64,000 bases of DNA from NCBI GenBank assembly GCA_024364735.1, contig JAGFNQ010009432.1:219974-283973 (forward strand). Reading direction: 5' to 3'. Source of the stretch: Boesenbergia rotunda (lineage: Eukaryota; Streptophyta; Magnoliopsida; Zingiberales; Zingiberaceae). Position 1 is the stretch's first letter. Each line of letters starts with the position of its first letter. The translations under genes were made by a program, and so were the position numbers. This document shows positions 56,406 to 64,000 of this stretch, one piece after another. Under the pieces are notes generated by a model that saw nothing but the letters and a program-made list of their open reading frames with translations, made no database searches and was not told the origin of the DNA.

Positions 56406-56420
56406 TGGTATCAAAGTCTG
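56406..56420 (+). promoter_or_regulatory. Primer-binding site after LTR B
   Basis: TGGTATCAAAGTCTG one base after the LTR end; like the Met-tRNA type but with AAAG where CAGAGC has AGAG, one change. Confidence 0.75.
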
Positions 56421-56520
56421 GTAGCTCTTCACTGGACTAACAGCCGACGGAGCAAAGACGCCAGGAGTTGAGGGGAAGCCCAGGGGTGAATCAGGTATAC
56501 TTTTAAATTATGGTAAATTT

Positions 56521-57604
56521 TAAATTTCATATTACATGTTTTAAGTGCAAGGAGAGAGGACACTATAAAAACCAGCGGCAAAGAATAATGTTTTAAGTGC
56601 ATGGTTTTTATAGTGTCCTACTCGTAAGACTCGATCATCACCGGCGGCAAAGGAGGTACCAGCGCTAGGAGTCCGGAGGGATAAAAGTCACATCAAGTGC
56701 TTCAAATGCCAAAAGCACGGACACTACAAGAATCAGTGTCTAACCAAGGTACGAAAAGTTTATTATTGCAATAATTTTGAAAATTCTGAAATTTCTACAC
56801 AATTTGTTAAGCATGCTGATAACTTAGATAATTTTTATGATAAAATAGACTTTTTGCAAAATCAACTTAATATGTTGCATGACCAATTACCAAATGTAGT
56901 CAATAATAAAATATCAGACATTAATTTGTTAATCCTTAATATCAATGCAATAATTTTTAGAATTAATTCCAACATTGTGTCTGATAATGTTAAGGATAAT
57001 GATACTTTAACTGATATTTCTCATAAGGTTGTTGATAATGATGAAATCAAAATTAATAATCCTTTAATGTCTAATATTTCAATAATGATAATATTTTTTA
57101 GGATAATGATAAAACTATTATTAACACTGATATCTCTTAAATTAATTCTGAGAATATTGAAGATAAAACCTCTTTAGATATTGATTTAATTAATAATTTT
57201 TTGGATAATACTGATAACTTTGAAATTAATTATGAAACATTAATTAACAACCCTAAAAACTATTCTACCTACTATGAAGATGTAGAAGAATATAACCTTG
57301 ATGATGAGGATGAGGAGGAAGAAGAATTTCTTAGAATCAATGATACAGTTAATAAAGTCTACAAAAATTCAAACAAAGCGGAAGTATTAGATAAACTTGA
57401 AAAACTAAATGTAAAAGAAATAGTAGATGAGTTAGAAATTTTTGAATTAATGAAACTAATGTAACTAGATCCAAAACTGTTAACAAATTTGAATTAATAA
57501 CTTCAACATTTAATTTAATCCTAATTAATCCTTAATTAATTTAACTCTATTTCTTAACAATTTTTTCTTAACAACTTAAATTAATCGTCAACCTTAATTA
57601 TTTT
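56521..57604 (+). pseudogene. Gag-like remnant with two CCHC knuckles
   Basis: At 56538-56577 the frame reads CFKCKERGHYKNQ, and at 56700-56745 CFKCQKHGHYKNQC, both knuckle patterns. Downstream are open pieces rich in Asn, Asp and Ile (56854-57177, 57201-57464) with an acidic run near 57300 and a coiled end (VLDKLEKLNVKEIVDELE). I do not recognise the C-terminal part. No protease or RT follows; the element is non-autonomous or internally deleted. Confidence 0.55.
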
Positions 57605-58748
57605 TGTTAGATCTTGTACGGTTGCTAGAGGGGGTGAATAACAATTTTCGGCTTTCTTCTTCCTACGTTGTTAGTTGCGCAAGCGGAAATACAAACAAAA
57701 CAATAAACAATAAGAAAACAATGCTAACAAGAACGATTTACTTGGTATCCACCCCTAAAGATGACTAATCCAAGAATCCTTCGGTGGATCACTCCCCGGA
57801 TAACCTCCGGCTAGCCCTTGTCGCTCCTTGTGGGTGGAGAAACCTCACCACAACACTTCGATAATATCTGAGCACCAAGACTACTATTTGGCTCTTGACC
57901 AAAGCCAAATTCGTCAAACCTTTTAGCCAACACAAGTCCTCTTAAATAGAACTAAGGCTGAAACCCTCGCCACCAGTCGACTGCTCCCCAGGGGTCGACT
58001 GCCCCCAACCAAATCCGACCGTTACACGCCTAACGTTCGAATTTTGGCTGCTACCAGTCGACTGCTCCTAGGGCAGTCGACTGGTCCAGGGTCCAGAACC
58101 TACTGTGAGTTTCTGTTTATGCTGGCAGTCGACTATTATAACACCAGTCGACTGCCCAGCCTCTACAAACACTTTCCTCACTCTATTGACCCTCGTCGAC
58201 ATGTGCCTTCAAGTATACTCTCTTGGCTTGCTCCTTGAAGTCCTCTTCCACTGGCTATCGCCCCTCGGATGCGCACGCAAGTCCTCGACTTGCCTCCATG
58301 CCACCCTTCACATGTGCCCTTTGAAGTCCACTTCTCAGCTTGCCTTTGGAGTCATCTTCCCTCGGCTCTCGTCCCTTTACGACTTTGCTGACTCTTCACC
58401 AGCAGCCTTGACTATTGCCTTCGCGCCCTCTTCGTCTTCGGCCCTCGTCCCTCGGATGCACACAAGCCTCCAGCTTATATCCATGCCATCATTCACGTAT
58501 GCCTCGATGTCCACGCCCCTCGGCTCATCATCCCTGCTATACCAAGGTCCCTTGGGTGCACACAAGCTTCCAGCTTATCTCCATGCAACCCTTCACCATA
58601 TCGAAGTCGTCCAGCAAAGTCAATATGTGTAAACCTGCAATCCTGCACACCCAATTACACATATTAGATCACAAGAGAAAACCTAACTTAAACCCTTTGC
58701 CCAAACATCAAAACTCATGGTTACTCCCGACCATAGATTGCCTCAACA
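57605..58748 (-). mobile_element. Solo LTR, SIRE-like, minus strand, target duplication ATTTT
   Basis: ATTTT stands at 57600-57604 and 58749-58753. The insert runs TGTTAG to CAACA (1144 bp). Read on the minus strand it ends with the ttcaccccctctagc word common to SIRE-like LTRs. CAGTCGACTG palindromes (57975, 58055, 58074, 58145) lie upstream of a minus-strand TATA-like tatttaagag near 57942. Open frames inside are chance. Confidence 0.9.
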
Positions 58749-59238
58749 ATTTTAACCTTAATTTAAATTTTAATTATTTTAACCTTAATTAAATCTTAAT
58801 TATTTTATCCTTAATTAAATTTTAATTATTTTAACCTTAATTAATCCTTAACAAATTAATTTAAATTAATTCTTGATTCAAATTAAATCTTAATAACTTA
58901 AATTAAATCTTAATAACTTAAATTAATTAATTCTTAAATTTCCTCAATGTTTAATGATTTCAACTTTAATTAATTAATTCTTAATAATTACACCTAATTA
59001 ATTCTACAAATTAAATCTTTACTCAATCCTTAATCCACGAACTAAAATTCAAATTAATTACCTTTAAGTATGAACCAAATAAAATTCTACCCAACCGAAA
59101 CCTCCAATTTAATAATATTAAATATGTCAAATGGGTTGGCATATTCGCGGGTTCACATGACATGTATCAAATCGAGAAGTTGATACATTATTATAAACTT
59201 AAGTAAAATGTTTTGACTTGTTTGACTCATGCATAACT
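58749..59238 (+). other. AT-rich non-coding stretch
   Basis: Repeats of ttaattattttaacct and taaattaatt words, continuing the type of sequence at 57470-57604 across the solo LTR. No coding sequence seen. Confidence 0.6.
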
Positions 59239-59318
59239 TGTTGATGCAGTCTGACCCTGATTGTTGTTTTGGTGTTGACATAGATTTTAGTTTAGGTTGA
59301 TGAGATGATTGGGATTAA

Positions 59319-59928
59319 GTCCTAGTCGTAGACTAGGCATACCTAGTGGGACTAGGTTTGATGAAATCCTAACCTGGAGGGTTAGGTGTGGGAAAATCCT
59401 AGCTTGGAGGGCTAGGTGTGAAAAATCCTAACCTGGAGGGTTAGGTGTGGAAAAATCCTAGCTTGGAGGGCTAGGTGGATAAAATCCTAGCTTGGAGGGC
59501 TAGGTGGATAAAATCCTAGCTTGGAGGGCTAGGTGTTGGCAAAGTCCTAGCTTGGAGGGCTAGGTGTTGGAAAAGTCCTAGCTTGGAGGGCTAGGTGTTG
59601 GGAAAGTCCTAGCTTGGAGGGCTAGGTGTTGGAAAAGTCCTAGCTTGGAGGGCTAGGTCTGGAAAAAGTCCTAGCTTGGAGGGCTAGGTGTGAAATCCTG
59701 GCTTGGAGGGCCAGGTGGATGAAACCGTGGCTTGGAGGGTCATGTCCTAGCTTAGAGGGCTAGGTTGAAATCCTGGTGAGTGAAGCCAGGTCCTAGCTTG
59801 GAGGGCTAGGTTGAAATCCTGGTGAGTGAAGCCAGGTCCTAGCTTGGAGGGCTAGGTTGAAATCTGGTGAGTGAAGCTAGGTCCTAGCTTGGAGGGCTAG
59901 GTTGAAGTCCCGGTGAGTGAGACTGGGC
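59319..59928. repeat. Tandem hairpin array, CCTAGC-loop-GCTAGG, about 20 units of 25-31 bp
   Basis: Most units read cctagcttggagggctagg plus a short spacer. Variants keep pairing: CCTAAC/GTTAGG (59368 and two others nearby), CCTGGC/GCCAGG (near 59695), CCTAGTC/GACTAGG (near 59319) and CCTAGT/ACTAGG (near 59342). A second unit type, cctggtgagtgaagccagg, is mixed in at the right end. Confidence 0.88.
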
Positions 59929-60006
59929 ACGGAGTCTTGGTCCGAGGGACTGAGCACGAGTCAGGGGAGGCAGTTTTCTTGACTTAGAGAGGGTTTGGCC
60001 TTGCCC

Positions 60007-60455
60007 AGATCGGTCTGGTGACCGATCAGGGAAGTTGGCATGAAGCTCCCTCATGGATCGGTCTGGTGACCGATCCAGCGATGTCTGATCGGTCTGGTGA
60101 CTGATCAGGGAGCTTCCAGTAACTTTGGCAAACCTACTGTTCGGCTCCTGATCGGTCTGGTGACCGATCAGGGAGAAACCTTGATCGATCAATCTGAACG
60201 ATCAACTGTCGTAAGGTTTCTCACCCTGACCGATCAGACTGGAGCCTGATCGGTCAGGGAGTGTCCTAATCGGTCTGGTGACCGATCAGTCGTGTATTTC
60301 AGGCGGGATTGTGGCAAGCAGATTTCTGGATCGGTTTGGTGACCGATCAGGGTAACCAATCATACAAGCTTGCGATTCCAGGTTTCTCACTGGGGACCGA
60401 TCAGGCTGGAGCCTAATCGGTCTGGGATCATCCTGATCGGTCCGGTGACCGATCA
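60007..60455. repeat. GATCGGTC/GACCGATC hairpin array in LTR D
   Basis: About ten units like those at 52457-53125. Two are turned inside out (gaccgatcagactggagcctgatcggtc near 60227 in type), with arms exchanged. Confidence 0.82.
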
Positions 60456-61459
60456 CTTTAATTCAAAATGCACTGTCAGACGCTCTGATCGCATCTGTTC
60501 GCATCTGCTTTTTCTGATACACTGCTAATATCTGCTTTAACCTTCTGATACTTTGATTTTCTATTGATTTGCTGCCCTAATGAGCTACTAAGTGTGCAGG
60601 TGACTCAGGGATCATCCAAGGGAAGTCAAACAAAGGTTTTCACTATCGCAGGTTTGTCCGTTTTCCATCTCAGGGTGCAACGGATGCTGGCAATGCTGGA
60701 GCTGCTGACTGGGGCTTGGCTGAGGGGAGCTCAGGGAGTCCAGAGAGCTCAGTGGTAGCTGGCTGTTGCAGGTGAGCAGCTGGAGGCTGCAGTGAGGTGG
60801 TGACCTGGCGATCAGTGAGCTGAGACTTAACACTTGGTGGCGAACAAGTCTCAGTAACGTTACATCTTTTGTTCTTGCAACATCTGATATTGTGCTCTTG
60901 CGACAACTCTGTTCCATCATCTTGAGCGAGCAACTGTGATCTTTGAAGCACCCTTCTGTTACTTGAGCACTTGGAAGAGAAACAAGAAGCTTGGCGAGTC
61001 TATCAGCGAGAAGACACGAAGAAGGGAGTTCTTGCGTGAGATCTGCGTTGAGTGGAGCTCGGGAGAAGTTTGCTTGTGTTCTTGTGGTTCTAAGTGCTAA
61101 GTAAGATCCTTCTTGTGTTTCCTGTGCTTTATACTTGATTCATTTTGAAACACTGTGGAGAGGTTACTCCACCGAGAAGGAGGTTGCATTTTATCCGAAT
61201 TTTCCGGGGCTTGATCTGCCGACGATCAAGGGATCGCCCACCTTACGGGCACGCCAAGGAGTAGGGGCAAGTTATCCCCGAACCTTGTAAATCCTCTTAG
61301 TTAGCGTTTTGTGTTTGTGCTTAGTTTAGGTTTTAATTTCTGCAACTCTGTTTTTGCTTCCGCTGTGCTACTAACTCAACTGCAGAGAAAACCTAAAATA
61401 GAAAGAAGTGGGTGTCTAGCTATATTCACCCCCCCTCTAGCCATCCAAGTTCCAACAAG

Positions 61460-61471
61460 TGGTATCAGAGC
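61460..61471 (+). promoter_or_regulatory. Primer-binding site of the SIRE-like Copia element
   Basis: TGGTATCAGAGC two bases after the LTR end; initiator Met-tRNA type. Confidence 0.9.
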
Positions 61472-61514
61472 TTGGGGCTCTGTTCAAGCGGATTAACAAC
61501 GAGAGTCAACTACA

Positions 61515-62905
61515 ATTGCTTTGAGAGAAGGTTTTTCCACCACCCGACCTCCCTTCTTTAATGGAGCAGATTTTCAATATTGGAGATCGAAGATGGAGTA
61601 TTATCTAAAGATGGATATCAACACTTGGTTCGCTGTGAAGGAGGGGTTTTCCCCTCCAAAGGATGATGAAGGAAAAGAATTGGAATCTTGGCGTTGGTCG
61701 GCTGAGCAAACTCGGAAGAGTGAAGCCGATGCGAAGGCGGTGGTGACTTTGCAATGTGGCATGAACAAAGACCAACTCATCAAGATTGGTCCCTTTACAA
61801 GTGCAAAAGATTTGTGGAATAAACTATCGAACTCCACGAGGGTACCCGAGATTCAAGAATCGCCAAGAGGGATTTGTTCCTCAACCAACTACAAAACCTC
61901 TCCATGAAGGAGAGTGAAACGGTGAGTGAACTACATAGTCGGTTCAAGGAAGTCCTCAACGGTCTCCATTCCATTGATGAAAAGGTCGAGAACCGCGACC
62001 TTGTAAGGTATGTGCTTAAAGCTTTTCCAAAGAACGCTTTGTGGTCATCCATGATGGATGCCTACAAAGTTTCTAAGGATCTATCAATTGTAAAGTTAGA
62101 TGATTTATTTTGTGAGATGGAACTACATGAGATGGCTAATAAAGTTCCAAAGGAGAAGGGGATTTCCTTAGTTTCAGGAGAAAACACTAAGAAGAAGAAG
62201 GAGAAGACGAAGGAGAAGGAAGTCTCTTCTCTTCATCCTCATCCGAATTCGAATCCGAATTCGAGGAAGATGGCAGCGGGTCTTCTTCCTCCGAGATGAC
62301 AAATTCTGTTAGAAGGATGATGAGAAAGAGTCAGCGCTTCAAGGGTAAAGGTAACCCTAGTGAAGTTAAGATTGATAAGTCTAATGTTACGTGTTATGAA
62401 TGTAGTAAGAAAGGGCATTTCAAGAGTGAATGCCCAAAGCTAAAGAAGAAGGAGGATAAATCCAAGAAGAAGAAGAAGGCATTGAAGGCCACTTGGGATG
62501 AATCCTCCTCAAGTTTATCTGATGAAGAGAAGGAGGAGAAGAGTACACGACATGTGGCACTCATGGCACTTGAGGGAGATGAGAGCAGTGATGAATCCTC
62601 CGACTCCTCAAACGCGGCTTCATCATCTTCGGATGATGAAGAGGTAATCACTCCCGAACTTGAAAAATGCTATAGAACAATTGCATGCTTAACCGATTTG
62701 TTGAAAAAGTCAAAAAATAAGGTTAAGTCATTGAAATTAGAAGTTGAACAATTAACATCCTCTAGGGATGAGGATGTTGATGATTTACATGTAGAAATGT
62801 TAAAGGATGAGAACAAATCTTTGAAGAGTGAAGTTGAGAGACTAAGAGTGTTCTTGAGAAATTCTCAACTAGCTCAAAGACTCTAGACATGATCCTAAAT
62901 GCCCA
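61515..62905 (+). pseudogene. SIRE-type gag with altered start codon
   Basis: The frame ATT GCT TTG AGA GAA GGT at 61515 stands where relatives have ATG, so the start appears lost (ATG to ATT). Recognisable are REGFSTTRPPFFNGADFQYW, GPFTSAKDLWNKL, then after a one-base loss near 61829 LFLNQLQNLSMKESETVSEL, KVENRDLVRYVLKAFP and WSSMMDAYKVSKDLS. A second shift near 62222 leads to a Ser/Glu stretch, the CCHC knuckle CYECSKKGHFKSEC (near 62392) and a coiled coil to 62886. A third shift follows near 62860. Confidence 0.88.
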
Positions 62906-64000
62906 AAGGGCAATCTACAATAGGGCCGGTATTGGTTACCGACCCAAAGAACCATCATTTGTGTCCTTAATGTCTAGGACTGATGTAAGACAATCTAAGA
63001 CACCTAGGGTTCAAAGAAAAGTAGTCAAGGCATGAGTGCCTAAGTCTTGCTTAGTAGGAGCTTTAGGTCCCAAGGTTTGGGTACCTAAATCTTCTATTTT
63101 TCGAATTGTGTAGGTTGTGATTGAGGGGGAGCATCTATCAACTTGGTTCGTTGATAGTGGGTGCTCTAAACACATGACCGGTGATAGATCATTATTCACT
63201 ACCCTCCAAAGAAAGAGTAAAGGTAATGTTTCATTTGGTAACAATGGTAGTCTTAAGGTCATAGGAATAGGAGACATTCAAATATCCGAATGTCTTAGGA
63301 TTAAGAATGTCCTTCTAGTCAAGGGGATGACATTTAATCTCCTAAGTGTCAGTCAATTGTGTGATGCGGGTTACACAATTGATTTCCAATCAAGTCAATG
63401 TCTAGTTAGACAATATGACAACGTTGATACGGTACTAGTAGGAACAAGAGTAGATAACATTTACCAAGTTTCCTTTAAAAGTGCTACTAATGCTTTTGCT
63501 AAGTGTCTCATGTCAAGAGAAGATGAGTCCACCCTTTGGCACCGGAGACTAGCACACGTGAACATGAAGAATATCCGGAAGTTAGCCAACAAGGGTTTAG
63601 TTCGTGGCTTACCAAGAATCAAGTATAAAAAGGACAAACTTTGTGATGCATGTCAAATGGGTAAGCAAACAAAATCTGCACATAAAGGTAAAAGCACTGT
63701 AAGTACTTCTACCGCATTGGATTTACTTCATATGGACTTGTTTGATTGTAGCACTATCATATCTTGAATGGTAGTAGATATTGCTTTGTTATCATTGATG
63801 ATTTTACTAGATATACATGGACATATTTTCTAAAATATAAGGATCAAACCTTAGATGTTTTCATTTCTTTTTGTAGAAGAGTTGAAAACGAAAAATCATC
63901 AACAATTAAAACAATAAGAAGTGATCATGGAGGTGAATTCCAAAATCAAAGATTTTTAGAGTTTTGTCAAGATAAGGGTATAGACAGAGTTCTCTACTCC
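62906..64000 (+). pseudogene. Protease, GAG_pre-integrase and start of integrase
   Basis: A linker with KVVKA then TGA near 63033 (at a usual Trp) and VPKSCLVGALGPKVWVP precedes the protease WFVDSGCSKHMTGD (about 63144). The GAG_pre-integrase region has LWHRRLAHVNMKNIRKL and CDACQMGKQTKSAH. A shift near 63745 gives a stop at 63765-63767; in the next frame integrase continues with IIDDFTRYTW (first Asp) and IRSDHGGEF (second Asp) to the window end. The third residue lies outside. Confidence 0.88.

Larger units (their letters stand above)
51298..59238 (+). mobile_element. Second SIRE-like element (LTR B and internal region), full of later insertions
   Basis: LTR B begins TGTTAGTGCAAG at 51298 and ends at 56404 before a primer site. 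Without insertions it is about 1.4 kb. Its internal region (56405-57604 and 58749-59238) holds CCHC knuckles and AT-rich sequence without pol. No 3' LTR is seen in the window. Confidence 0.75.
59239..61457 (+). repeat. 5' LTR (LTR D) of the SIRE-like Copia element
   Basis: 2219 bp, TGTTGATGCAG to TCCAACA. Homologous to LTR C but with a much longer cctagcttggagggctagg array (59319-59928) and a shorter GATCGGTC array (60007-60455). Shared end features include accgagaaggagg near 61170 and a C run before ctctagccatcc. Confidence 0.9.
59239..64000 (+). mobile_element. SIRE-like Copia element, 5' part, runs past the window end
   Basis: 5' LTR 59239-61457, Met-tRNA primer site, gag with UBN2-type opening and CCHC knuckle, protease, GAG_pre-integrase and the first half of integrase. 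Copia order; gag and LTR form put it with the SIRE/Maximus lineage. Frame breaks in gag and protease-integrase show it is inactive. Left flank taact; the right end is not available. Confidence 0.9.

Noticed and set aside
58044..58792. Frames of 125-175 codons
   Set aside because: Inside a solo LTR bounded by an ATTTT duplication and on the strand opposite to it; Ser/Leu-rich chance frames.
1..64000. Integrated pararetrovirus or other virus
   Set aside because: All RT, integrase and gag pieces fit LTR retrotransposons or LINEs; no movement protein or caulimovirus coat motif seen.

Overview
This window is plant nuclear DNA and, as far as I can read it, consists entirely of transposable elements. 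I found no ordinary cellular gene, tRNA, rRNA, CRISPR array or bacterial operon. The plant assignment rests on plant-type families: Copia elements primed by initiator Met-tRNA, a chromodomain Gypsy (Del/Tekay type), Tat-like Gypsy fragments, an L1-type LINE with a DUF4283-like ORF1, an RTE LINE ending in TTG repeats, and En/Spm (CACTA) transposons with TNP2, DUF4218, DUF4216 and Transposase_24 parts. A monocot, perhaps Zingiberales, is my guess from the GC-rich gggcgccc LTRs; it is low confidence.

Region 1 (1-27066) is one Copia element on + with 2.17-kb LTRs; its left LTR is cut by the window edge. Its leader was hit by an L1-type LINE on - (2016-19181, 17-bp target duplication). That LINE was hit by a Tekay Gypsy on - (4025-16136), and the Gypsy gag/protease frame was hit by another Gypsy-type LTR that is now solo (9550-12525, target duplication GGTGG). 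LTR divergence counted by eye (Copia about 2.6 %, Gypsy about 1.6 %) agrees with this order. The LINE reverse transcriptase and 15 bp of one Gypsy LTR are missing at the left junction, and the right junction carries a 173-bp tandem duplication.

Region 2 (27067-38330) starts with a 114-bp tandem array and pieces of two Tat-like Gypsy elements on - (two separate primer-binding sites). A 6.7-kb CACTA element (31511-38215, target duplication TTA) lies in these remains; it has lost the TNP2 catalytic part and holds a 5'-truncated RTE LINE (12-bp target duplication).

Region 3 (38331-51297) is a second, inverted CACTA element broken by a Tat-like solo LTR (target duplication ACAAA), by an LTR fragment, and by a non-autonomous SIRE-like Copia element (40781-48375). 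The latter is the most unusual object here. It has a decayed gag, no pol, and an intact 389-390-codon ORF (45252-46500) preceded by what looks like its own promoter. That promoter is built from the gggcgccc palindromes and TATA box that mark the LTR U3, and a short intron is predicted.

Region 4 (51298-64000) is a further SIRE-like LTR and internal region, itself hit by a solo LTR (51991-53968), an LTR-plus-PBS fragment (54136-55856), a solo LTR on - (57605-58748, target duplication ATTTT) and a large SIRE-like Copia element (59239 to beyond the window end) with LTR, PBS, gag, protease and the start of integrase.

The most striking pattern that annotation by family does not explain is in the SIRE-like LTRs. 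They are arrays of short hairpins whose two arms change together between copies: GATCGGTC/GACCGATC with GATCGTTC/GAACGATC, and CCTAGC/GCTAGG with CCTAAC/GTTAGG and CCTGGC/GCCAGG. Each LTR family carries its own palindrome in the same place, upstream of the TATA box. Divergence figures and domain limits are read by eye and approximate.
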